64,000 nucleotides of DNA, from contig NZ_JAFEMB010000002.1 in NCBI RefSeq assembly GCF_016892705.1, forward strand, positions 372,001 to 436,000, written 5' to 3'. Of this stretch, positions 25,601 to 33,621 are shown one piece after another. The notes below the pieces were generated by a model. It was not told the origin of the DNA. It was given only the letters and a program-made list of their open reading frames with translations, and did no database searches. This stretch comes from Microvirga pudoricolor (lineage in GTDB: Bacteria > Pseudomonadota > Alphaproteobacteria > Rhizobiales > Beijerinckiaceae). Position 1 is the stretch's first letter. Each line of letters opens with the position of its first letter. The translations under genes were made by a program, and so were the position numbers.

Positions 25601-27643
25601 GACGAGAAGGGCACCCTCGTGTCCGGCTCGCTCGGCAACAAGATCGAGGAGATCGGCCGCCTGTTCGATACGCAGGGCACCTCCCTCGTCACCACGCTCG
25701 GCGAGCGCGGCGACGCGATCAGCCGTGAGGTGGCCGCCGTCAGCGATACGGCGCTGCGCAACCTCGAGCAGCGCTCGAGCGCCCTCATCGATACGCTCCA
25801 GGAGCGCAGCAACACGGTCGTCAATCTCTTGGAGGACCGCAGCGAGGGCATGCTCTCCGCCCTCCAGGACCGCACGGCGGAGCTGACCTCGGTCTACACC
25901 CAGTCGACGGAGGCCCTGCGCGTCGCCATCGACGAAGGCACGACCCGCGCCGTTTCCACGCTGGTGGGCACGAACGACCGCCTGCGCGGGGAGCTGTCGG
26001 GCGTGCTCGATCGCCTGCACGAGGCCAACCGCATCCTGCAGCAGATCGCGTCCAGCGCCACGGGCAACCTCGGCGCCATCGAGGACGGGCTATCCGGCCG
26101 CGTGGGCCAGATCGAAGGCCTCCTGGCGCAGATCGAGGCCCAGACCGGCCGCGCCTCCGAGCAGGTCGCCGAACAGGTCGATGCCCTGCGGCAGGTGTCT
26201 CAGGGCGCCGTCCAGCAGGCGAGCGACCTGGCCTCGAGCCTCGACGAGCGCAGCCGCGCGCTGGCCGAGAACACCCGCACCCAGCTCGTCACCCTCACCG
26301 AGGCGGCGGACGCCCTGGAGCGGGTCGAGCAGAGGGTCAACGCCGCCCTCGGCGGTCGCCAGAGCGCCCTCGACACCCTGCTCAGCCGCATTGGCGAGCG
26401 GTCGGAGGAGCTGGAAGCCGTCACCCGCACCTTCACGGCCCTCATCGAGGGATCGCTGCAGAACGCCGAGACGAAGGCGCGCCAGATCGGTTCCGTCCTC
26501 GCCGGCTCTGCGGAGACCACCACCGCCGCCATCGGCGAGCAGTTCGAGCGTATTCGGGCCACCACGGGCGCCGAGAGCGAGCGCACCGCCGCCGCCCTGC
26601 GCGGGGCCTACGAGCAGGCTGCCGCCGACATGACGGAGGCCCTCACCGGGGCCACGACCAAGTTCCGGGATACCATGGGCGAGCTGCGCGGCATGACGGC
26701 CCAGATCCAGCGCGAGCTGGACGCCACACGGGCGGAACTGCGCCGCGGTGTCGTGGAGCTGCCCCAGGAGACCCAGGAGACCACGGCGAATATGCGCCGG
26801 GTCGTGGCAGACCAGATCAGGGCTCTGAACGAGCTGTCGGCTCTCGTGTCCCGCTCCAACCGCGCCCTGGATGCCGCGCCGGCGGCCCAGCCGCGCCGGG
26901 TCAACGAAGCGCCCGCGGCTACGGTCGCCGTCGCGGAGGCCCGCCGTCCCGAGGCGGCACCGGTCCCGAGCGCTGCGGTCCGACCCCCTCAAGCCATGGC
27001 ATCCGCGCCCGTAGCGCCGCAGGCGATGGGATCGCATGTCCTGCCGCAACCCCTGGCGTCCTCCGCGCCGGTATCCTCCGCGCCTGCGTCCCCTGCCCCG
27101 GTGACGGCGCGCTTCGCCGAGCCGCAGATGCCGGTCGCGGCGCCGGCTCCTCGCCCCGCCCCCGAGCGCCCTGCTCCGCCGGCGGCCCGCGAGACGGCCG
27201 CCCGCAGCGGCTGGCTCTCGGACCTCCTGAACCGGGCCTCACGCGAGGAGCAGCCGGGCGTCGCCAAGAACGGGCCGCGCCATGACCGCTCCCGCATCAA
27301 CAGCCTGGAATCCTTGGATTCGATCTCGGTCGACATCGCCCGCATGATCGATCATGAGGCGGCCGTGGAGCTGTGGGATCGCTACAAGCGCGGGGAGAGC
27401 AATGTGTTCACCCGCCGCCTCTACACGATCCAGGGCCAGCAGACCTTCGACGAGATCCGCCGCAAATACCGCAGCGATCAGGAGTTCAAGCAGACCGTGG
27501 ACCGTTACGTGGAGGAGTTCGAGCGCCTGATCGCGGAGGTCTCCCGCGACGACAAGGGCTCGGCGCTCGCCAACACGTACCTGACCTCGGAAACCGGCAA
27601 GGTCTACACCATGCTGGCCCATGCGAGCGGCCGGTTCGATTGA
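22610..27643 (+). CDS. Giant hendecad-repeat membrane protein, growth pole ring protein (GPR/RgsE)-like
   Basis: About 1,677 residues from the ATG at 22610 (a GTG eight codons upstream has no better ribosome binding site). A charged N-terminus precedes two membrane segments at about residues 117-139 and 150-178. Beyond them is an extremely long helical region. Residues 385-615 are exactly 21 uninterrupted 11-residue units (RGTEITEKLAA, RGGEVRERLAA and so on). Residues 889-976 hold eight more, with near-identical RADQIN cores. A Pro/Ala linker (about 1420-1550) leads to a conserved C-terminal domain (about 1559-1677, with IARMIDHEAAVELWDRYKRG). Apolipoprotein-like hendecads with N-terminal membrane anchors are the layout of GPR of Agrobacterium and RgsE of Sinorhizobium, which form a ring at the growing pole. 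Orthology is inferred from architecture only. Confidence 0.72.
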   Translation: MAIENKKMKDPAEAALSAVEQALNLDDTQGSPVETSSPERPEEPRLPDVEDHDFTNRSFRDLDEGHLRFDGDAYKADEPEPARPSYLAPDRDAVANDDRRNVGVMLQALQVRPSRRAYGYATLASLAWIAAAAFVLYTRGVTTPDALLAAFSYTQLAIGAFVVMVPVVFFFVAAIMAVRSQEMKLVARAVGEVAVRLAQPESFSTDAVLSVSQAVRREIAAVGDGVERALARAGELETLVRSEISTLERAYTDNEIRIRSLIDELVTQRESIVTNAERVRGAITGAHQNLTQDLDAASERVVAAVQGAGERVSGSLEQRGEQITQALGRAGERVVDDMASRGVELVDRLSGASEDIKTGIADVGTTITAALEGKAQDISGAFERTGDLLTRHLQDGASQVTRTLAETGRGVIDALAQQGSDVREAFEQTARTLEDSFAARGTEITEKLAATGGVIAEDITTRAEAMRDQIASAGLTVGEELTSRGTLLREQLVTANTEMLDEIVGRGTALREQFAATNNEVRHELATTGASIIEQIATSGDALRSEFSTSTRAVLDELATRTTGLQVQLLSTSKEVVDEIVVRGGEVRERLAATSADVAREIDLRGGEVREQLQNAVRLADESIGSRVEDLASRLETASLRVSETVTVQGQALEGTLSQVGERITALVGSRVEEFQTVFETRGREFADSLAVQAGEAHTRLATTGKDIVLAIATQGARVNDALNRTAEGLNETVGLRSREIEETLGTRLTAFEEVMTRGGEIAERISQDVGGLTQTISGRFEEMDRLITVQGRTIADTLAERTREATGAIEAQLTAFEEHATRRSTEITTNFDTLVERVDQTLGARSTAINEALVVRTGEMARVMAEGGREVAGALQARVDELSQAISAKSGSIAEALTAKADHIGEVLGTRADEINLALGGRADQINQILTARSEEINTVLGNRADQINLVLGSRAAEINETLGTRAEEIAATLDRRVSAFEDRVVNRLETITADLDEKGTLVSGSLGNKIEEIGRLFDTQGTSLVTTLGERGDAISREVAAVSDTALRNLEQRSSALIDTLQERSNTVVNLLEDRSEGMLSALQDRTAELTSVYTQSTEALRVAIDEGTTRAVSTLVGTNDRLRGELSGVLDRLHEANRILQQIASSATGNLGAIEDGLSGRVGQIEGLLAQIEAQTGRASEQVAEQVDALRQVSQGAVQQASDLASSLDERSRALAENTRTQLVTLTEAADALERVEQRVNAALGGRQSALDTLLSRIGERSEELEAVTRTFTALIEGSLQNAETKARQIGSVLAGSAETTTAAIGEQFERIRATTGAESERTAAALRGAYEQAAADMTEALTGATTKFRDTMGELRGMTAQIQRELDATRAELRRGVVELPQETQETTANMRRVVADQIRALNELSALVSRSNRALDAAPAAQPRRVNEAPAATVAVAEARRPEAAPVPSAAVRPPQAMASAPVAPQAMGSHVLPQPLASSAPVSSAPASPAPVTARFAEPQMPVAAPAPRPAPERPAPPAARETAARSGWLSDLLNRASREEQPGVAKNGPRHDRSRINSLESLDSISVDIARMIDHEAAVELWDRYKRGESNVFTRRLYTIQGQQTFDEIRRKYRSDQEFKQTVDRYVEEFERLIAEVSRDDKGSALANTYLTSETGKVYTMLAHASGRFD

Positions 27644-27674
27644 TCCGACTGCCGCACTGGTATCAAGCAAGTGA

Positions 27675-27704
27675 AACGCGGCCTCCGGGTCGCGTTCTGC
27701 TTTG
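27675..27704 (+). terminator. Terminator-like hairpin after the giant gene
   Basis: Stem AACGCG/CGCGTT around GCCTCCGGGT, followed by CTGCTTTG. It lies 32 bp beyond the stop. The stem is short and the T-run weak. Confidence 0.45.
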
Positions 27705-27834
27705 TTGAAGTGAGCCAACTCAGGAACCGGGCGAGTAAAGATGCGGGCGGCCGGAAGTCTTAATCCGGGAGGATCAATACAGGGCGTCATAAATCTCGGC
27801 TAAGCTTGCATCTCCTCAATGCAGGGAGGTGGTG

Positions 27835-28059
27835 ATGGCCTACGATGCTTGGATGGACGATTTCGTGAGAGACGTGAAGGAGTTGACCTCCGATCCGGCC
27901 CAAACCCTCAACGTGAAGGCGCTGCACTCCCTCTGCGAAACGATCGAGGAGGCCAAGCGCGTCGAGGAATACGGCCAGGAGGACCTGCACCGGCTCCTGC
28001 TCGGCGCTCTCTCGCTCCCGATCCTCAGCCCAGCCCGCAAGAGCATTTTCGTCGGCTGA
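27835..28059 (+). CDS. Small acidic hypothetical protein
   Basis: Encodes 74 residues from the ATG at 27835, with GGGAGG five bases before it (two GTG codons just upstream are part of that leader). It starts MAYDAWMDDFVRDVKELTSD, is mainly helical and acidic, and ends LSPARKSIFVG. There are no cysteines, no signal peptide and no membrane segment. I do not recognise the family. It stands alone between the giant gene and a small minus-strand frame. Confidence 0.6.
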   Translation: MAYDAWMDDFVRDVKELTSDPAQTLNVKALHSLCETIEEAKRVEEYGQEDLHRLLLGALSLPILSPARKSIFVG

Positions 28060-28143
28060 GGTGGCTGAGGCGAGCCGCCCTCGCCAGGAATTCGGCGGGA
28101 GCGCGACCTCAGGCACCGTTAGGCTGACCCCGCCCGCGCGACC

Positions 28144-28329
28144 TCAGGGCGTCCCGCGCGGCGCCTCGCTCTTCGGGCAGCGGTTCTGAGGATCCGTGCG
28201 CAGCAGCTTGTAGGTCTGCTCGATCAGCTTCTTCAGGTCCCTGACGGTCTGCTCGGTGCGGATGATGGACTTCTCGGTCTCGGGAAGCGGGTCTTGGATG
28301 TTCAGCGGAGAGAATTCGAAACGGGGCAT
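28144..28329 (-). CDS. Small hypothetical protein
   Basis: Encodes 61 residues if started at the ATG at 28329 (MPRFEFSPLNIQDPLPETEK). The frame is open back to 28452, where other ATGs occur (28419 and 28452), and none has a clear ribosome binding site. The body is a charged amphipathic helix (TVRDLKKLIEQTYKLLRTD) followed by a short basic tail with one cysteine. No family recognised. It may be longer than given. It converges with the small gene at 27835. Confidence 0.4.
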   Translation of the reverse strand: MPRFEFSPLNIQDPLPETEKSIIRTEQTVRDLKKLIEQTYKLLRTDPQNRCPKSEAPRGTP

Positions 28330-28582
28330 GGGTCTGTCTGTCACTGAGGGCGTGGCCGCCTCTTGTTGATGGTTCAGACATAAACCGTCTTTCTCGCGGC
28401 GATGTGCGTTTTCGCACATGAATGTGCCAAACAGGGGCAATAGTGCTGGCATAGACGCAAACCCAGCATTGCCGAAATACGACTTTAGATCAATCAGTGG
28501 ATATATTCCCAGTCTTCAGGCAGGCGCTTGCACGACCTGTCCGCAGACAGGCCTGCAACGGCCGCAGACGGATCGGCAGGCT

Positions 28583-29242
28583 TCAGGCTGGATTCGCGAC
28601 AGGCCCGGCGGCGTCTCGGCTGGGGATCGGGGAGCGGCTGACCCAGCGCACGATGTCGAGCATCACGACGGACAGGGCCTGATCGAGGGCGCGGCTGCCG
28701 ACCTGGGCATTGATGGCCGTCACCGGCACCGAGGCTCGGAAAATGCGCCCGGCGATGATCTTGCCGTCGATGTCGCTGACGATCTTCACCGACATTTCCA
28801 CATAGGCCTCCCCGTTCGGGGTCCTCAGCTCGAAGCTGCGCAGTTCCGAGATGATCTGGGCATCCGCCACCGCGCCGCTGCTGGGGCGCGACACGTTGCG
28901 GATCTGGGAGGCGTTCTCGAAGGTGTTGATGAGGCGGGTCTGAATCAGGCTCGGGAGGCTGTCGGCCCATTGGCCGTCGCCAAGCGACGTCACCGTGCCC
29001 GAGACGTCCTTCACGACGATCTGCTGAGCCGACAGGGCCTGGAGCGCCGCAGGCGTCGCCACGAGAATCTGGCGGCCGGCCGCGCCCCGGATCTGCGCGG
29101 TCGGCGCGGACAGGTCGTAGGTGGTGGGGGTCGAGCTTGAACAGGCTCCCGCAAGGGAAGCCAGAAGCAGAACCGGCGCGAGACGGAAGATCACGCTGGC
29201 TCGTTCACCGATTTTGACTTGAGACACAGGACACCAACGCAT
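28583..29242 (-). CDS. ABC-type transport auxiliary lipoprotein (PqiC/ABC_trans_aux family)
   Basis: A 219-residue lipoprotein precursor. The lipobox LAGAC is at about residues 30-34, after a hydrophobic core (FRLAPVLLLASLAGA). The mature domain (IRGAAGRQILVATPAALQAL, then VVKDVSGTVTSL, then AQIISELRSFELRT) fits the family that assists MCE-type lipid transporters in the outer membrane leaflet. It is the last gene of the mlaE-mlaF-mlaD group, 11 bp after mlaD. Start ATG at 29242; a later GTG cannot be excluded. The tail after residue 205 is proline-rich and disordered. Confidence 0.82.
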   Translation of the reverse strand: MRWCPVSQVKIGERASVIFRLAPVLLLASLAGACSSSTPTTYDLSAPTAQIRGAAGRQILVATPAALQALSAQQIVVKDVSGTVTSLGDGQWADSLPSLIQTRLINTFENASQIRNVSRPSSGAVADAQIISELRSFELRTPNGEAYVEMSVKIVSDIDGKIIAGRIFRASVPVTAINAQVGSRALDQALSVVMLDIVRWVSRSPIPSRDAAGPVANPA

Positions 29243-29253
29243 GAGTTCAACGC

Positions 29254-30582
29254 TTACCGGCGGCCATTATATTGCGGAAGGGAAGACTGGCCACCGAAGA
29301 TAAACTGCTGTGGATTACGCTCGATGCTGCGCACCGCGCGGCTGATGTCGCCCAGCGTGCGGCGCCCCTCCACGGCCAGGGCCTCGTATTCGCGCAGGCC
29401 CGAATTGGAGAACCGGTCGAAGCCCTGCAATACGCCCGCCGAGCGGGTGTTCAGGTTGTCGGCGAGGTCCCGGATGGACTTGGCGGCCGCGCGGATCTCC
29501 TCGAAGGTGCTCTGCCCCTCCTGGCCCGAGGCCGAGCCGAGGAAGTTCTGAGCGCCCTGGAGCACCGCGTCGATCTTGTCGGCGGACGCGTTCAGCTTCT
29601 CGCTGAGGGACCGGGCCTCCACGATGATCTTGTCCACGTCCCCGCTCCGGTTGCCCAGGGTCTGGGTGAACAGGTCGATATTGTCCACCGCCCGGCCCAC
29701 CTTCGTGGCGTCGACGGCGCGGGTGATGTTGCCGAAGTCGGTGATTGCGGCATTCAGCTTCGGCCCGGCCTCGTTGAGGCTGCGCACCAGGGAGGCGGCG
29801 TCCTTCAGGGTGCTGTTGATGGCGTCTCGGTTCTCGCCCAGGGCCTGGGTGAAGTTCTCCACGTTCTCGACGATGCGGGTGACCCGGTTCTTGTCCACGG
29901 CCAGGATCAGGTCGTCCACGTTGGTGGCCAGGGTTTCAAGCTTCTCGGCCAGGGGGCCGAGGCGCTCGGCGGCTTGGCCCACCTGATCGAGGAAGCGGTC
30001 GATGCCCTCGGAATTGTCGCTGAGCGCCTGGGAGAACCGCTCCACGTTCTGCACGGTGCGGGTGATCGTTCCTTCGTTCTCCTGCACGACCCGGCCGACG
30101 AGTTCGAGCACGCTGTCGGCCCGGCGGGCGATGTTGCGGGCGGATTCCAGCAGGTCCTGGAAGTCCGAGCGGTCGGCGAAGATGGTGGGCATGGGCTGGC
30201 CCGGCCCCGCCACGAGCGGCGGAGCGTTCGGCTCGCCGCCGGTGAGCGCGATCTGGGCCACGCCCGTGAGGCCCTGGGATTCGAGCCGGGCGCGGGTGTC
30301 GGACCGGATCGGCGTCGATTTCTCGACCTGGATGATGGCGTAGACCCGGCGCGGGTCGTCCGGCAGCAGGTTGATGTCCGTGACGGCACCCACGTTCAGG
30401 CCGTTGAAGAGCACCAGCGAACCCTTGGAGATGCCCGAGACCGAGCCGGAGAACACCACCCGGATGGTCTGCTTTTCCTGGCCCCGGTCGCCGCCGCTGA
30501 ACCAGTAGACGAAACCGAAGGCCGCGGCGATGACGGCCAGGGTGAAGACACCGATCAGCGCGTAGTTGGCACGTGTTTCCAT
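29254..30582 (-). CDS. mlaD: MlaD family MCE domain protein
   Basis: A 442-residue periplasmic lipid-binding subunit anchored by one N-terminal membrane segment (residues 7-29, IGVFTLAVIAAAFGFVYWF). The MCE domain follows (RVVFSGSVSGISKGSLVLFNG through ARLESQGLTGVAQIALTGG). Beyond residue 150 is a long helical region with repeats of ENVENFTQALGEN type (NVERFSQALSDN, NIDLFTQTLGNR). This suggests a helical needle or tunnel like that of longer MCE proteins. It is larger than E. coli MlaD (183 residues). Part of a four-gene operon, 8 bp after mlaF. The Mla system moves phospholipids between the membranes. Confidence 0.9.
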   Translation of the reverse strand: METRANYALIGVFTLAVIAAAFGFVYWFSGGDRGQEKQTIRVVFSGSVSGISKGSLVLFNGLNVGAVTDINLLPDDPRRVYAIIQVEKSTPIRSDTRARLESQGLTGVAQIALTGGEPNAPPLVAGPGQPMPTIFADRSDFQDLLESARNIARRADSVLELVGRVVQENEGTITRTVQNVERFSQALSDNSEGIDRFLDQVGQAAERLGPLAEKLETLATNVDDLILAVDKNRVTRIVENVENFTQALGENRDAINSTLKDAASLVRSLNEAGPKLNAAITDFGNITRAVDATKVGRAVDNIDLFTQTLGNRSGDVDKIIVEARSLSEKLNASADKIDAVLQGAQNFLGSASGQEGQSTFEEIRAAAKSIRDLADNLNTRSAGVLQGFDRFSNSGLREYEALAVEGRRTLGDISRAVRSIERNPQQFIFGGQSSLPQYNGRR

Positions 30583-30590
30583 CGCAAACC

Positions 30591-31391
30591 TTAAGCCTCG
30601 CTCGCCTGCACGGCGCGCGCCCGCTTTCCGTGAAAATAGGATTTCAGCCAGGGATCGTCCGATGCGAGCATGGTCTCGATCGGCCCCTCGGCCAGGATCT
30701 TGCCCTTACCCAGGGCCGCGATTCGGTCGCAGACCGTGTAAAGGCTGTCCAGATCATGGGTTACCATGAATACGGTGAGGCCCAAAGTACGCTGCAACGT
30801 CGCAATCAGGTCGTCGAACTCGCCCGCCCCGATGGGATCGAGGCCCGAGGTCGGCTCGTCCAGGAACACGATGTCGGGATCGAGCGCCAGGGCCCGGGCG
30901 AGCGACGCGCGCTTGATCATGCCGCCGGAGAGCTCCGAGGGCAGCTTGTCGGCCGCGTCGGGCTGAAGGCCGACCATCTCGATCTTGAGCATGGCGAGCT
31001 CGTCCAGGAGCCGCTCGGACAACGACAGGTACTCTCGCATGGGAACCTGGACGTTCTGCTTGACGGTCAGCGCCGAGAACAGGGCGCCCTGCTGGAACAG
31101 CACGCCCCAGTGGCGCTCGATCTCCCGGCGGCCGGACGCAGAGAGCTCGTCGAGGTTCTCGCCCAACACCTCGATGGTGCCCGCGCGTTTCGGGACGAGG
31201 CCCAGGATGGCTCGGGTAAGCACCGACTTGCCCTGCCCCGAGGCCCCCACGAAGCCCAGGATCTCGCCCCGGTAAACGTCCAGGTCGAGGCCCTTCATGA
31301 TCGTGCGGTCGCCGAAGCCGACCTCCAGGTCCCGGACCCGGATGATGGCTTCGCGGTCGCGCTTGGAAACGGGATGTCGGGGATCGGCCAT
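30591..31391 (-). CDS. mlaF: Mla-type ABC transporter ATP-binding protein
   Basis: Encodes 266 residues. Walker A reads GASGQGKS, the ABC signature is LSGGMIKRASLARAL, Walker B is DIVFLDEPTSGLDPIG, and the switch histidine is in MVTHDLDSL. The MlaF-like signature LSGGM and the position between mlaE and mlaD assign it to the phospholipid transporter, not a general importer. It couples ATP hydrolysis to lipid movement through MlaE. Spacing is 5 bp after mlaE and 8 bp before mlaD. Confidence 0.92.
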   Translation of the reverse strand: MADPRHPVSKRDREAIIRVRDLEVGFGDRTIMKGLDLDVYRGEILGFVGASGQGKSVLTRAILGLVPKRAGTIEVLGENLDELSASGRREIERHWGVLFQQGALFSALTVKQNVQVPMREYLSLSERLLDELAMLKIEMVGLQPDAADKLPSELSGGMIKRASLARALALDPDIVFLDEPTSGLDPIGAGEFDDLIATLQRTLGLTVFMVTHDLDSLYTVCDRIAALGKGKILAEGPIETMLASDDPWLKSYFHGKRARAVQASEA

Positions 31392-31396
31392 GGCGC

Positions 31397-32560
31397 TCAG
31401 TACTTAATCGCGGCGAAGAACATGGCAAACAGGCCGTCCAGCACGATGACCATGAAGATCGACTTCACCACCGAGGACGTCACGCGGCGGCCGAGCGACT
31501 CCGCCGAGCCCTCCACGGCCAAACCCTCCAGGGTCGCGATGATGCCGATCACGAGGGCCATGAAGGGGGCCTTGATGAGCCCCACCAGGAAGGTGTTGAG
31601 GCTCACCGCCGCCTGCAGGCGGGAGAGGAACACGTCGAGGCTGATCCCGCCATAGACGAGGCCCGTCAGCGCGCCGCCGGCCAAAGCCGCGATGGACGAG
31701 ATGAAGGTGAGGAGCGGAAGGCCGATGAGAAGGGCCAGGATGCGCGGAACGATGAGCACTTCCATGGGGTCGAGGCCCATGACCCGCAGCGCGTCGATCT
31801 CCTCGCGCATCTTCATGGAGCCGATCTCGGCCGTGAAGGCCGAGCCCGACCGGCCGGCCACCATGATGGAGGTGAGCAGCACCGCCAGCTCGCGCAGGAT
31901 CAGGATGCCGATGAGATCCACCACGAAGGGCGTGGCGCCGAAGCGCACGAGCTGGAAGATGCCCTGCTGGGACACGATGCAGCCGACCAGGAACGAGATC
32001 AGCACGATGATGGGAACGCCCCGGTAGGCCACCTGCTCGAGCTGGTGCACCACCGCCGGAAACCGGAACCGGCGCGGGTTGAGGATCACCCGCAGAAGAG
32101 CCATCAGCAGCTCGCCCAGGAAGGCCGTCCCGCTCACCAGGTCCTTCCAGGCATCGCTGACGGTCCGGCCCACATCCACGAGAAAATCGACGAACCGGGA
32201 CTGCTTCTTGGGCTTCTGCTCCTGAAAACCCCGATAGGCGACCTCATTGAGGAGGATCTGCTGCTCCGGGCTCGCATTGACGAAGTCAGCCGCCATGTTC
32301 CGCGACCCGACCTCGTGCCTGGTTCGGTCGAGCACCCAGGCGCCCAGGGTGTCGAGGCGCTTGACGCCCGACAGGTCGATGATGAGGCGATGCTCCCCGC
32401 CCTCTTCCGTGAGTTCCTTGGCGAGGGTTTCGATCTTGCCCGAATGCTCCGCCGTCCAGTGACCGGACAACAGGGCCGACACCTCGTCCCCGGACCGCTC
32501 GATCCTGGCTTCCGGCTCTTGTGTCAGGGTGCCCTGGGCCACGGTCGAGATGTTCCTCAT
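31397..32560 (-). CDS. mlaE: MlaE family permease with N-terminal STAS domain
   Basis: About 387 residues from the ATG at 32560. The frame extends to 32641, which would overlap the divergent gene, and 387 residues is the usual size for this architecture. The N-terminal 100 residues are a STAS domain (LIIDLSGVKRLDTLGAWVLDR) that in E. coli is the separate protein MlaB. The permease follows with membrane segments near AYRGVPIIVLISFLVGCIV, LAVLLTSIMVAGRSGSAF and LALLIGLPLLTF, and the EIGSMKMREEIDALRVMGLDP coupling stretch. It lies at the head of the operon with mlaF, mlaD and the lipoprotein. No mlaC-type soluble carrier gene is present. Confidence 0.9.
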   Translation of the reverse strand: MRNISTVAQGTLTQEPEARIERSGDEVSALLSGHWTAEHSGKIETLAKELTEEGGEHRLIIDLSGVKRLDTLGAWVLDRTRHEVGSRNMAADFVNASPEQQILLNEVAYRGFQEQKPKKQSRFVDFLVDVGRTVSDAWKDLVSGTAFLGELLMALLRVILNPRRFRFPAVVHQLEQVAYRGVPIIVLISFLVGCIVSQQGIFQLVRFGATPFVVDLIGILILRELAVLLTSIMVAGRSGSAFTAEIGSMKMREEIDALRVMGLDPMEVLIVPRILALLIGLPLLTFISSIAALAGGALTGLVYGGISLDVFLSRLQAAVSLNTFLVGLIKAPFMALVIGIIATLEGLAVEGSAESLGRRVTSSVVKSIFMVIVLDGLFAMFFAAIKY

Positions 32561-32634
32561 CGGATTGATTCCGCTTGGTAATACCGTGGCCTGACGGCAT
32601 AAGTCGAGCCGAAGTTTCATAGGAATCCCGTCAA

Positions 32635-33621
32635 ATGACACGTCGTCTCGCCGTTGCCGCCGAAAGCTTTCCGATCGCGGGCAAGTTCACGATCGCGCGG
32701 GGATCGCGGACGGAGGCCGTGGTCGTGACGGCCACGATCCATGAGGATGGGGCGATCGGGCGCGGCGAATGCGTTCCCTATGCCCGTTACGGGGAGACCG
32801 TGGAGGGTGTCGTGGCCGCCATCGAGGCCATGGCGTCTCAAGTCGAGGCTGGGCTGTCCCGGGAGGGTCTGCAGGAGGCCATGCCGGCCGGGGCCGCCCG
32901 CAACGCCTTGGACTGCGCCCTGTGGGACCTCGACGCGAAGCGCTCCGGTATTCGGGCCCACGTGACAGCTGGCGTGGCGCGCCTGCCCCCCGCCACGACC
33001 GCCTACACGATCAGCCTCGACAGCCCGGACGCCATGGCGCAGGCGACCGCCAGGGCGGCGGACAGGCCGATCCTGAAGATCAAGCTCGGCGCGCCGGGCG
33101 GGGACGTGGCGCGGATCCGGGCCGTTCGCGGGGCGGCCCCCGCCTCGACCCTCATCGCCGACGCCAACGAGGGTTGGACGGAGGCCAATCTGGCGGAGCA
33201 TTTCGCGGCCTGCGCGGAGGCCGGCTTTTCCCTCGTGGAACAGCCGCTCCCGGCCAAGGACGACGGCGCCCTGAGCCGAATCGCGCGCCCGGTGCCGATC
33301 TGCGCCGACGAGAGCGTTCACGACCGGCCGAGCCTGGACCGGCTCGTGGGCCTCTACGACGCCGTCAATATCAAGCTCGACAAGACCGGTGGCCTCACCG
33401 AGGCGTTGGCCCTGGCCGAGGCCGCAGAAGCGAGGGGGCTCGCGCTCATGATCGGCTGCATGGTGGGAACGTCGCTGGCCATGGCGCCTGCCTTGGTGCT
33501 GGCGCCGCGGGCCCGCTTCGTCGATCTGGACGGGCCGCTTCTCCTCGCCCGCGATCGGGAGCCCGGTCTGGCCTATGAAGGAAGCGTGGTCTATCCGCCC
33601 GAACCGCCGCTTTGGGGCTGA
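32635..33621 (+). CDS. dgcA: L-Ala-D/L-Glu-type dipeptide epimerase of the enolase superfamily
   Basis: A 328-residue enolase-superfamily protein of the muconate-lactonizing subgroup. Catalytic marks are the KxK pair (ILKIKLG), metal ligands in DANEGW, VEQPL and CADES, and the second-half lysine in NIKLDKTGGL. The family converts L-Ala-D-Glu-type dipeptides from murein recycling. In Rhizobiales this branch is often called DgcA, an N-acetyl-D-glutamate racemase, so the exact substrate is uncertain. The ATG at 32635 has a poor ribosome binding site. It is divergent from mlaE, and its last 31 bases overlap the MFS gene on the other strand. Confidence 0.85.
   Translation: MTRRLAVAAESFPIAGKFTIARGSRTEAVVVTATIHEDGAIGRGECVPYARYGETVEGVVAAIEAMASQVEAGLSREGLQEAMPAGAARNALDCALWDLDAKRSGIRAHVTAGVARLPPATTAYTISLDSPDAMAQATARAADRPILKIKLGAPGGDVARIRAVRGAAPASTLIADANEGWTEANLAEHFAACAEAGFSLVEQPLPAKDDGALSRIARPVPICADESVHDRPSLDRLVGLYDAVNIKLDKTGGLTEALALAEAAEARGLALMIGCMVGTSLAMAPALVLAPRARFVDLDGPLLLARDREPGLAYEGSVVYPPEPPLWG

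Noticed and set aside
22715-26020. A frame of about 1,100 codons antisense to the giant coiled-coil gene.
   Set aside because: It arises from GC-rich codon bias and the 33-bp internal periodicity of the sense gene. Its translation is His/Gly/Arg-rich low complexity with no recognised motif.
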